Assembly (NCBI GenBank): GCA_030043395.1
Contig: JASHXW010000603.1
Span: 1-5,463, forward strand
From: Streptosporangiaceae bacterium
GTDB lineage: Bacteria > Actinomycetota > Actinomycetes > Streptosporangiales > Streptosporangiaceae
Direction of reading: 5' to 3'
DNA: 5,463 bases
Position numbers and translations under genes: made by a program. Below are positions 1 through 5,463 of this stretch, piece by piece. Within the stretch, counting starts at the first letter, position 1; each line of letters opens with the position of its first letter. Under the pieces are notes generated by a model. It worked only from the letters and a program-made list of their open reading frames with translations, was not told the origin of the DNA and searched no databases.

Positions 1-1972
1 CGGGAACGAGCCAGTCCAGGGCTCCGTCATGACGGTGGCTCGAGCCAAGCGCCGCGAGCATCAGCACAAGCGGCGGCGCGAGGACGATGATTCCCGGTGG
101 TCCGCGCAGGCCGAGTGCGGCGAGCAGCCCGGTCGCGACGACTCCGGCCAGAACCGGCGGCAACGGGATGAGGTTGCCATGGACGAGCTGACCGAGCCAG
201 CGCGCCAATGAGCCATCGTCCCGGTACGCACGTATGGCACGAGGTGCAGCCGGCAAAGCGAACCGGCTCGTCCCGCTAGCCAACGCGGAAGTCGCAATGA
301 CACAGCACGCCGAGACGACCTCGGCGGCCAGGACGGCCAGCAAGGCCGCTTCGGGCCCGGCTATCGCGAGCCCGATCAGGGCGATCATGACCCGCGCCGG
401 CGCCGGTGGTGCGACGAGCCGGTCGAGCCAGCGCCGGAACCAGGCAGCCCAGCGGGCCGAACGATCCCCGTCGCTTGCCTGGGCTTGACCCGGCTGGCTG
501 TCGCGAGGCTGAGAGTCGCGAGGCTGGCCTTGACCCGACTGGCTGGCGCCAGCCTGGCCGTCACCGAACTGGCCGGCGGATCCGGCCCTGCGAGATGCGC
601 AGAGCAGCTCGGTGATGCCGACCGACGCGATGGCCATGACACCGAGCGGCCACATGCCGTGCAGGCCCGCCAGCTGGCCACCCGCGGCGATGCCGCCATA
701 GACAGCGCTCTCGCCGGCCACCGCACAGATCACGACAGGCCACTGAGGCTGTCGCGCGCCAGCGTCGACCGGACCTGCGGTGGCCCGGCCGCGCCTGGCC
801 TGAGCCCCGGCGTTCTCCTGGCTACTCCCCGCCGGCATGACGAGCCAGTCCGGCATGCCGTCTGCGGCTCGCGCGAACCGGACCATGAGCCTGGATGCCG
901 GCACGGTCGCTTGCCCCGGCGCCACCACGGTCGGTCGCCCAGGGGCCACAACACCAGCTTGCCCCGGGGCCGGAACCATCGCTTGCCCCGAGGCCGGGTC
1001 GGCCGACGGCACCGATGGCGGACCAGCCGTTGTTTCCGCAATCGGACTACCTACCGGTGCAGCCGACCACGCAGACGGCGAGTACGCCGGCCTGAGCGAG
1101 AAGGCCGCGAGCCTGCCAGCGAGGAGTATCGCGGCGCACCAGCAGGCAACCGCAATGGTTCCCCGCATGGTGTCGGTTCCCGGCCCGCCGCTGTACCACA
1201 CAGCGGAGCAGATCCCGAGAATCAGCGAGACGATGGCAAGCGTGGCTGGCGTTATCTCCCTGCGCTCCGCGCCGGCCATCACGGTGTCGAGTCGAGCGCC
1301 GGCCCACGTCGTCAGGCGGATGAGCCGGGCCTCCGTCCAGGCAGTAGCCCTGCGGACTCGCACGGCCACTCGGTCGATGACCGCTCGGACCCGCGCCGCA
1401 GTTCGGGAGGTCCGGTCGCGGACCTGCTCGACCGACTGCGCTGTCTTCGCCCGGACTCCGTGCTCGATCCGCACTGTCCGGTCGCGGACGCGCTCGACCA
1501 GCTGCCCGGTCGCGGGAGGCACCCGCTCGGCAACGTCGGTGGCCACGCCCCGGCTCAGCTGCGCAGCCTGGCTGCTCACCCGACGGACCCGCCGTGCAGC
1601 CCGGACTGTCACGCCAAGAAGCCACTGCGCCGCCTGGGCGGTCACGCGACGGACGCAGCGCGCAGCTCGAACTGCGCGGTCCAGGAGCCACCGTCCAGCG
1701 TGGGTCGCGAAGCCACGGACCTGACCGGCGAACTGCGCGGTAGCAGGGGGGACTCGCTCCGCAGCCTGGGCCGTAGCGGCGCCAAGCCGTTCCCTAGCCC
1801 GAGCCGCTACTGCAGGAATCCGTTCCGCCGCGGACGCTGTCAAGCCGCGGAGCCATTCGCCAGGCTGCAGGTTCGTGAAACGGCCAGCGATGCGCTTCTG
1901 GGCGGCGGCGCGACCGTCACTTGGCTTCTCGCGGGCCTGCCGCTTCAGTCCGAAGAGGATCCCGACCCCCAA
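1..1972 (-). CDS. DUF5941-like polytopic membrane protein with N-terminal amphipathic repeats (3' end outside window)
   Basis: Reading codons on the minus strand (lowest base = 2 mod 3) gives 657 residues with no stop from a TTG at 1970-1972 to the left edge; the C-terminus is missing. Order: basic, Ala-rich amphipathic repeats (residues about 62-226); two likely membrane helices (about 243-260 and 272-290); a Pro/Gly/Gln linker with 8-residue repeats (about 325-360); a helix pair (about 411-430 and 439-458); a Gln/Ser-rich linker (about 465-500); an Arg/Trp helix (about 505-520); further hydrophobic helices (about 526-565, 607-622, 627-641); then HDGALDWLVP at 648-657. The last part matches what I recall of DUF5941 regions, which usually follow a CDP-alcohol phosphatidyltransferase domain. 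The catalytic DGxxAR...G...D...D signature of that enzyme is absent, and only about 150 bp separate this gene from the next, so it cannot lie just upstream. The start is uncertain: TAA directly precedes the TTG, no clear ribosome site is seen, and TTG at 1841-1843 is the next choice. No specific function is assigned. Coding status is firm; the family call is from memory. Confidence 0.75.
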   Translation of the reverse strand, partial: MGVGILFGLKRQAREKPSDGRAAAQKRIAGRFTNLQPGEWLRGLTASAAERIPAVAARARERLGAATAQAAERVPPATAQFAGQVRGFATHAGRWLLDRAVRAARCVRRVTAQAAQWLLGVTVRAARRVRRVSSQAAQLSRGVATDVAERVPPATGQLVERVRDRTVRIEHGVRAKTAQSVEQVRDRTSRTAARVRAVIDRVAVRVRRATAWTEARLIRLTTWAGARLDTVMAGAERREITPATLAIVSLILGICSAVWYSGGPGTDTMRGTIAVACWCAAILLAGRLAAFSLRPAYSPSAWSAAPVGSPIAETTAGPPSVPSADPASGQAMVPAPGQAGVVAPGRPTVVAPGQATVPASRLMVRFARAADGMPDWLVMPAGSSQENAGAQARRGRATAGPVDAGARQPQWPVVICAVAGESAVYGGIAAGGQLAGLHGMWPLGVMAIASVGITELLCASRRAGSAGQFGDGQAGASQSGQGQPRDSQPRDSQPGQAQASDGDRSARWAAWFRRWLDRLVAPPAPARVMIALIGLAIAGPEAALLAVLAAEVVSACCVIATSALASGTSRFALPAAPRAIRAYRDDGSLARWLGQLVHGNLIPLPPVLAGVVATGLLAALGLRGPPGIIVLAPPLVLMLAALGSSHRHDGALDWLVP
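484..545 (-). repeat. 15/45-bp in-frame repeats coding a Gln/Ser/Pro-rich linker
   Basis: A 12-base word (GTCGCGAGGCTG, plus strand) occurs exactly at 500-511 and 515-526, a 15-base period. A 17-base word beginning CTTGACCCG occurs at 484-500 and 529-545 with one mismatch, a 45-base period. Both periods are multiples of three, so the reading frame of the overlapping membrane protein is kept. On the minus strand they encode a run containing QPRDSQPRDSQPGQ, read as a flexible linker between two membrane segments. Confidence 0.8.
905..1000 (-). repeat. Four 24-bp in-frame repeats coding an 8-residue Pro/Gly linker motif
   Basis: On the minus strand the blocks 977-1000, 953-976, 929-952 and 905-928 encode DPASGQAM, VPAPGQAG, VVAPGRPT and VVAPGQAT. 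The shared core is V-x-A-P-G-Q/R. The plus-strand word TTGCCCCG recurs in this block at 911, 959 and 983. The repeat lies in the extramembrane linker of the DUF5941-like protein and probably arose by slippage or unequal exchange. Confidence 0.8.
1295..1789 (-). repeat. 22-residue (66-bp) amphipathic helical repeats
   Basis: The N-terminal part of the DUF5941-like protein divides into seven 22-residue blocks plus one 11-residue block (1691-1723). The clearest pair is tandem: 1625-1690 encodes a unit starting WLLDRAVRAARCVRRV and 1559-1624 one starting WLLGVTVRAARRVRRV; both end in QAAQ. By hand their DNA matches at 48 of 66 positions. AERVPPAT recurs 77 residues apart and VRDRT recurs 22 residues apart. 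Apart from the PP in two units there is little to break helices, and hydrophobic residues alternate with Arg, Glu and Gln. The 11/22 period resembles apolipoprotein- or perilipin-type lipid-surface helices; that role is inferred. Confidence 0.75.
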
Positions 1973-2124
1973 TTACCGCAAGAATGTAACGCGATGCATT
2001 CATGAAGTTACTCAGCGTACTGACTCGATGACAACGGCGCCACGCCATGGCAGCGTCCCGATCCAACCCGCGCGAAGTCTGAGCGTGATGTCAGGCGATC
2101 TCGGGCGATAGGTAGGGTCCGATC
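1973..2124. promoter_or_regulatory. Divergent intergenic region with AT-rich palindromic island
   Basis: This 152-bp gap separates the minus-strand DUF5941-like gene from the plus-strand cytidylyltransferase gene, so it should carry promoters for both. The left part (about 1971-2035) is clearly more AT-rich than its surroundings. It holds nested symmetry: GTAAC (1986-1990) and GTTAC (2007-2011) as inverted arms, with the palindromes ATGCAT (1994-1999) and TTCATGAA (1999-2006) between them. Minus-strand words fitting TANNNT are TACATT (1983-1988) and TAACTT, close to the TTG start. A regulator site is possible but unproven. Confidence 0.4.
2113..2118 (+). promoter_or_regulatory. Likely -10 box for a leaderless cytidylyltransferase transcript
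   Basis: TAGGGT fits the actinobacterial TANNNT -10 pattern and ends 6 bases before the ATG at 2125, the spacing expected when transcription starts at the A of the start codon. No clear -35 box was found. The overlapping GGTAGGG could instead act as a weak ribosome site. Confidence 0.4.
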
Positions 2125-2883
2125 ATGCGAACAGTCGCCGTTGTCCTGGCGGGCGGGGCCGGCGCCAGGCTCGGCGGGACGACTCCGAAGCAGTTGCAAT
2201 TGCTCGCGGGACGGACGCTGGTCGAGCACTGCGTCGCGGCATTCGAAGCAGCCGACGGCATCGACGAGATCCTCGTGGTCATGCCCGCTGGATTCGTTTC
2301 AGAGGCTCAGCAGGTTCTGGGCGGCAAGTACCGCAAGGTCAGCAAAATCATCGAGGGCGGGCCTGACCGGCCTGGATCGACCAGCCGCGCGATCGAGGCG
2401 CTCAGCGAGAGCCTGGCCGGCCGCGCCGAGAGCGCTGGCCGCGAGAACAACTCTGGCCGCGAGAGCGAGACTGACTGCAACGTCTTGTTCCACGACGCGG
2501 CGCGGCCGCTGGTCGACCAGCGGATCATCGCTGACTGCGTTGCGGGGCTGGCCGAATGCCAGGCTCTTGGCGTAGTCGTGCCAACCACCGATACCATCGC
2601 GCAGCTGAACGATGGCCTGATCACGTCGATCCCGCCACGCGAGACACTCGGGCGCTGCCAGACCCCGCAGGGGTTCCGCCTCTCGGTCATCCGTCGGGCC
2701 TACGAGCTTGCGGGAGCCGATCCCGCCAGCGCGGCGTTCAGGCCGACGGACGACTGCGGCATCGTGCTGCGCTACCTGCCGGACGTTCAGGTGCGAGTCG
2801 TCCAGGGCAGCGAGCGCAACCTGAAGATCACCTATCCAGGCGACTTGCGGATCGCCGAGGCCGCGCTGGCCGAGTCGGGCTGA
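2125..2883 (+). CDS. ispD: IspD/TarI-family cytidylyltransferase
   Basis: The 252-residue product should transfer CMP from CTP to a sugar- or polyol-phosphate in the cytosol: methylerythritol 4-phosphate for IspD, or ribitol/glycerol phosphate for TarI-like enzymes. Visible family marks are the nucleotide loop LAGGAGARLGG (8-18) with R15, PKQ with K22, HDAARP at 123-128, R172 eight residues before TPQGF, the TDD at 208-210, and NLKIT with K234. An in-frame TAG at 2113-2115 makes ATG 2125 the first possible ATG. Residues 99-116 form a repeat insertion not expected in the family. No ispF or carD, the usual partners of the actinobacterial MEP-pathway gene, lies next to it. The C-terminal NLKITYPGDL reads more like TarI than the EAFKVTRPLDL I recall for actinobacterial IspD, so the symbol is provisional. 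The 3' end overlaps the opposing glycosyltransferase gene by 52 bp. Confidence 0.85.
   Translation: MRTVAVVLAGGAGARLGGTTPKQLQLLAGRTLVEHCVAAFEAADGIDEILVVMPAGFVSEAQQVLGGKYRKVSKIIEGGPDRPGSTSRAIEALSESLAGRAESAGRENNSGRESETDCNVLFHDAARPLVDQRIIADCVAGLAECQALGVVVPTTDTIAQLNDGLITSIPPRETLGRCQTPQGFRLSVIRRAYELAGADPASAAFRPTDDCGIVLRYLPDVQVRVVQGSERNLKITYPGDLRIAEAALAESG
2419..2472 (+). repeat. Three 18-bp in-frame repeats inside the cytidylyltransferase gene
   Basis: Residues 99-116 read GRAESA, GRENNS, GRESET: three hexapeptide units from 18-base repeats. The word CTGGCCGCGAGA is exact at 2435-2446 and 2453-2464. Compared with E. coli IspD from memory, the stretch between the preceding helix and HDAARP is about 18 residues longer, so the repeat seems to lengthen a surface loop. 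Confidence 0.75.
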
Positions 2884-3983
2884 CCGGCGGGCACCAGGCT
2901 GCGCGGGCTGGTCAGGAAGCCCATTCCCCAGCTCACGTGCATCGTGGCCAGCGCGGCGGGCAGCCAGCCGAGCGCGCGCCCTCTGAGCTCGCGAGCCGCC
3001 GAGGCGCTCACTGCGAGCACGCCGAGAACATACGCCGCGGGCGCGGCGAAGCAAGCGGTCAGCAGGATCGTCCACCAGCCACTGGCGCCAGCGGCCATGG
3101 CGGCCACGCCAGCGATCCCGGCGAGGGTTCCGGCTGCCACGACCCCGGTCGTCACAGGCGGAGCCAGATAGCGCAGGTTGATCGTTCCGGCGTGCTGCCG
3201 AGCGACCACCCGGCGCCAGCGCCCGTAGTGGAAGTACTGCGTGCCGAGCGCCGCGAGGCTGGACCGAGGGCGGTACGTGACCCGCATCGCCGGCTGGAAC
3301 CAGACCAGCCCGCCAGCTTGGCGGATCCGGTGATTCATCTCCCAGTCCTCGGCGCGCAGGTACCGCTCGTCGTACCCGCCGACTCCCTCGACGGCCGAGC
3401 GGCGGAACGCACCCAGGTACACCGTGTCGGCCGGTCCCGCGCTGCCGCCCGTGTGGTTCCTGGCGGCACCCACGCCGAAGGGTGATGTCATCGCCCAGGC
3501 CACCGCCGACTGGAAGGGCGTGACCCCCTCGGCAGCCATCACGCCGCCCACGTTGGCCGCGCCTGTCTCCTGCAGCGTGCGCACCGCGGTCGCGACGTAT
3601 CCAGCTGGCAGCAGCGCGTGGCCATCGACCCGGACGATGAACTCATGCCGCGCTGCCCTGACCGCCACGTTGAGCGCGCTAGCGATCCGGCCGGACGGGT
3701 TGGCGACAACGGTGATCCTGCGGTCGTCGGCAGCTAGCCGCCCGGAGATCTCCTCGGTCCTGTCGCGCGACGGACCGACCGCGAGCACCAGCTCGAGCTC
3801 ACCGGGATACTCCTGGCTCAGCACGTGGCTGACCGATTCGGCAAGATGCCGCTCTTCATTGCGAACCGGCATGATGACCGAAACGGGCACAGCCTCCCTG
3901 GTGCCCTCGGCAGCGTCATGTTGTCCGTTGCTGACCGCGGACGACCCTAGTGCCTCGTGGATGTCGCTCATGACGCTGGTCAC
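2832..3983 (-). CDS. Family 2 glycosyltransferase, ExoA-like, with C-terminal membrane helices
   Basis: The 383-residue product should transfer a sugar from a nucleotide sugar to a lipid-linked or envelope acceptor at the inner face of the membrane. The GT2 fold shows as VSVIMPVRNEERHL (34-47), VLAVGPSRDRTEEI (66-79) and the metal-binding region VRVDGHA (117-123), where DGH replaces DxD much like the VDAH of ExoA-type enzymes. The likely catalytic ED is at 212-213 (RAEDWEMNHRI), followed by TYRPRSSLAALGTQYFHYGRWRR-type sequence around 236-258, also typical of ExoA of succinoglycan synthesis. Likely membrane helices are near 277-300, 303-327 and 337-357. Start is GTG 3981-3983; ATG 3969-3971 (residue 5) is equally possible, and neither has a strong ribosome site. 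It lies 68 bp after the PhoH2 gene on the same strand and may be cotranscribed. Donor and acceptor are unknown. Confidence 0.88.
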   Translation of the reverse strand: MTSVMSDIHEALGSSAVSNGQHDAAEGTREAVPVSVIMPVRNEERHLAESVSHVLSQEYPGELELVLAVGPSRDRTEEISGRLAADDRRITVVANPSGRIASALNVAVRAARHEFIVRVDGHALLPAGYVATAVRTLQETGAANVGGVMAAEGVTPFQSAVAWAMTSPFGVGAARNHTGGSAGPADTVYLGAFRRSAVEGVGGYDERYLRAEDWEMNHRIRQAGGLVWFQPAMRVTYRPRSSLAALGTQYFHYGRWRRVVARQHAGTINLRYLAPPVTTGVVAAGTLAGIAGVAAMAAGASGWWTILLTACFAAPAAYVLGVLAVSASAARELRGRALGWLPAALATMHVSWGMGFLTSPRSLVPAGQPDSASAASAIRKSPG

Positions 3984-4043
3984 GGTACCGCTACCCGAGC
4001 AGTGCCGTAACCCGGACCGGTGGTGTCGTCCGAGCCGCGTGCG

Positions 4044-4063
4044 GCGGCGCGCTAGAGCGCCGC
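4044..4063 (-). other. GC-rich hairpin at the stop codon of the PhoH2 gene
   Basis: GCGGCGC (4044-4050) and GCGCCGC (4057-4063) form a 7-bp all-G/C stem around a 6-base loop that contains the TAG stop of the PhoH2 gene (4052-4054). No T-rich tract follows on the minus strand, so it is not a standard intrinsic terminator. It could slow the polymerase or protect the 3' end, or be chance in GC-rich DNA. Confidence 0.3.
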
Positions 4064-5356
4064 GTCCTCCAGCATCTCGGTAACCAGGGCCGCGATCGGA
4101 GAGCGCTCCGAGCGCACCAGCGTCACGTGCGCGAACAGGGGATGCCCCTTGAGCTTCTCGATCACCGCGACGACGCCGTCATGCCGGCCGACCCGCAGGT
4201 TGTCGCGCTGGGCGATGTCGTGGGTGAGCACTACCCGCGAGCCCGCGCCGATTCGCGACAAGACCGTGAGCAGCACGCCGCGTTCCAGTGACTGGGCCTC
4301 GTCCACGATCACGAACGAGTCGTGCAGGGACCGGCCCCTGATATGAGTAAGGGGCAGCACTTCGAGCATGTCCCTCGCCACGACTTCCTCGATCACGTCG
4401 GGCGTCGTCACTGCGGAAAGCGTGTCGAACACCGCCTGGCCCCAGGGGTTCATCTTGTCGGCCTCCGAGCCTGGCAAGTAGCCCAGCTCCTGGCCGCCGA
4501 CCGGATACAGCGGGCGGAAGACGACGACCTTGCGGTGCTGGCGGCGTTCCAGCACGGCTTCGAGTCCGGCGCAGAGCGCGAGCGCCGACTTGCCCGTTCC
4601 CGCCCGGCCGCCGAGCGAGATGATCCCGATCTCCTGGTCGAGCAGCAGGTCAAGCGCCACGCGCTGCTCGGCGCTGCGCCCGCGCAGGCCGAACACGTCG
4701 CGGTCGCAGCGGATCAGGCGGACGGACTTGTCCGGCTGCACCCGGCCAAGGGCGCTGCCCGTGCCTGCTCCGGCCGAGTACAGCACGAGGCCGGTGTGAC
4801 AGGGCAGGTCCCTGGCTGCGGGGATGTCGAGCGACCCTGCCTGATACAGCTGGTCGATCTCGGCGGTGGTGATCTCCAGATCGCGCATGCCGGTCCAGCC
4901 TGAGTCCGGCGGCAGCTCGGCCCGGTACTCCTGCGCAGGCAGGCCGATGGCGGCGGCCTTGATCCGCAGCGGCAGGTCCTTGGTCACCAAGATCACGCTG
5001 CTGCCCTCGGCGGCAAGGCCGCGCGCTACCGACAAGATCCTCGTGTCGTTGTCGCCCAGCCTGAACCCGGCGGGTAGCACGGAGGGGTCGGTGTGGTTGA
5101 GCTCGACACGCAGCGTTCCACCTACGTCGTTGACCTCGAAGTCGTCGTCGAGCCTGCCGACGTCGACCCTCAGGTCGTCGAGATGACGCAGCGCCGCGCG
5201 CGCGAAGAATCCGAGTTCAGGATGATTCCGCTTCGCCTCGAGCTCAGTGACCACGACCAGCGGCAGCACGACCTGGTGCTCAGCGAACCTGCCGATCGCG
5301 CCGGGATCGGCGAGCAGGACGCTGGTGTCAAGCACGTAGGTACGGCGCTCAGCCAC
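4052..5356 (-). CDS. phoH2: PhoH2-type PIN domain-PhoH ATPase (RNase/RNA helicase)
   Basis: The 434-residue protein joins an N-terminal PIN nuclease domain (about 5-145) to a C-terminal PhoH ATPase domain (about 225-430). PIN acidic residues are visible as D10 (VLDTSVLL), E38 (VVTELEAKR), D102/D104 (GDNDTRIL) and D127 ([10 protein letters not shown]). The ATPase has Walker [10 protein letters not shown] at 249-257 with K256, Walker [10 protein letters not shown] at 348-356, and THDIAQRDN at 378-386. Order, length and wording match Streptomyces and mycobacterial PhoH2 as I recall them; the mycobacterial protein (Rv1095) is reported to unwind and cut RNA. Start is GTG 5354-5356, with a modest AAGG five bases upstream. 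The frame stays open without a stop to the right edge, but that stretch is Ser/Arg/Pro/Ala-rich with no domain feature, and the known family starts just before the YVLDTSVLL motif. No small antitoxin-like gene is visible beside it in the window. The glycosyltransferase gene follows after 68 bp. Confidence 0.93.
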   Translation of the reverse strand: MAERRTYVLDTSVLLADPGAIGRFAEHQVVLPLVVVTELEAKRNHPELGFFARAALRHLDDLRVDVGRLDDDFEVNDVGGTLRVELNHTDPSVLPAGFRLGDNDTRILSVARGLAAEGSSVILVTKDLPLRIKAAAIGLPAQEYRAELPPDSGWTGMRDLEITTAEIDQLYQAGSLDIPAARDLPCHTGLVLYSAGAGTGSALGRVQPDKSVRLIRCDRDVFGLRGRSAEQRVALDLLLDQEIGIISLGGRAGTGKSALALCAGLEAVLERRQHRKVVVFRPLYPVGGQELGYLPGSEADKMNPWGQAVFDTLSAVTTPDVIEEVVARDMLEVLPLTHIRGRSLHDSFVIVDEAQSLERGVLLTVLSRIGAGSRVVLTHDIAQRDNLRVGRHDGVVAVIEKLKGHPLFAHVTLVRSERSPIAALVTEMLEDAAL

Positions 5357-5463
5357 GTCTGCCTTGCCTGCACTCGACCGAGGCTGGCGAGACCGGCTGC
5401 CCGAAGACCGGGTGGTGCCGTCCGACGACCGGGCAGGACTGCTCGGTGCTGGCGCTGCATTGC
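5357..5463. other. Sequence upstream of the PhoH2 gene; no separate gene seen
   Basis: Nothing recognisable is encoded here on either strand. In the PhoH2 frame it reads as a Ser/Arg/Ala/Pro-rich stretch without a stop, for example [20 protein letters not shown]. It is either the 5' flank with the promoter, or a disordered N-terminal extension starting outside the window. The first is favoured because family members normally begin near the PIN motif. Confidence 0.4.

Noticed and set aside
905..1000. CRISPR-like array
   Set aside because: The 24-base units are contiguous without spacers and encode a regular in-frame peptide repeat.
837..1724. A 295-codon plus-strand open frame, and a 214-codon minus-strand frame at 1047-1691
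   Set aside because: Both are off-frame shadows of the DUF5941-like gene, with biased composition reflecting its repeats and no recognisable protein features.
1917..2003. A 28-codon minus-strand frame starting ATG at 2001-2003
   Set aside because: It ends in TGA after overlapping the start of the DUF5941-like gene in another frame. No ribosome site or family resemblance supports it, and a frameshift joining the two has no evidence.
485..2005. A 506-codon open frame on the plus strand
   Set aside because: It lies exactly codon-on-codon opposite the DUF5941-like gene, so the high GC of that gene removes stops from it. Its product is Arg/Pro-rich without any domain or membrane pattern, while the minus-strand product has clear helices and a family-like motif.
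2299..3485. Long open frames at 2299-3075 (minus) and 2556-3485 (plus)
   Set aside because: They cross the well-supported cytidylyltransferase and glycosyltransferase genes in other frames and give Arg/Ala-rich sequence with no motif.
3983..3990. Palindrome CGGTACCG at the glycosyltransferase start as an operator
   Set aside because: An 8-base palindrome alone is weak evidence in GC-rich DNA, and it overlaps the proposed start codon.

Overview
The window looks like chromosomal DNA from a high-GC actinomycete. All four genes have strong G/C preference at third codon positions, GTG or TTG starts occur, and the PIN-PhoH protein closely resembles, from memory, PhoH2 of Streptomyces and mycobacteria. 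No rRNA, tRNA, CRISPR array, insertion sequence or phage gene was seen. The genus cannot be named from the sequence alone.

Layout. (1) Positions 1-1972, minus strand: a long membrane protein gene whose 3' end runs off the left edge. Its C-terminal half resembles the DUF5941 region that in other actinomycetes is usually attached to a CDP-alcohol phosphatidyltransferase; no such catalytic domain is visible here. The N-terminal third is a run of 22-residue amphipathic repeats. (2) Positions 1973-2124: a short divergent intergenic region, partly AT-rich, with a likely leaderless promoter for the next gene. (3) Positions 2125-2883, plus strand: an IspD/TarI-family cytidylyltransferase. (4) Positions 2832-3983, minus strand: an ExoA-like family 2 glycosyltransferase with C-terminal membrane helices. 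Its 3' end overlaps the cytidylyltransferase gene tail-to-tail by 52 bp. (5) Positions 4052-5356, minus strand: a PhoH2-type PIN-PhoH protein, 68 bp upstream of the glycosyltransferase and on the same strand.

How they may work together (inference). A cytidylyltransferase, a polytopic membrane protein of a family linked to CDP-alcohol transfer, and a membrane glycosyltransferase would suit making or decorating a cell-envelope glycopolymer or phospholipid headgroup. No ispF follows the cytidylyltransferase, so a TarI-like CDP-polyol role is a real alternative to the MEP isoprenoid pathway. PhoH2 is an RNA-processing protein and probably only a neighbour.

A recurring theme is in-frame tandem repetition inside otherwise ordinary genes: 66-bp helical repeats, a 24-bp and a 15/45-bp linker repeat in the DUF5941-like gene, and an 18-bp repeat inserted in the cytidylyltransferase.
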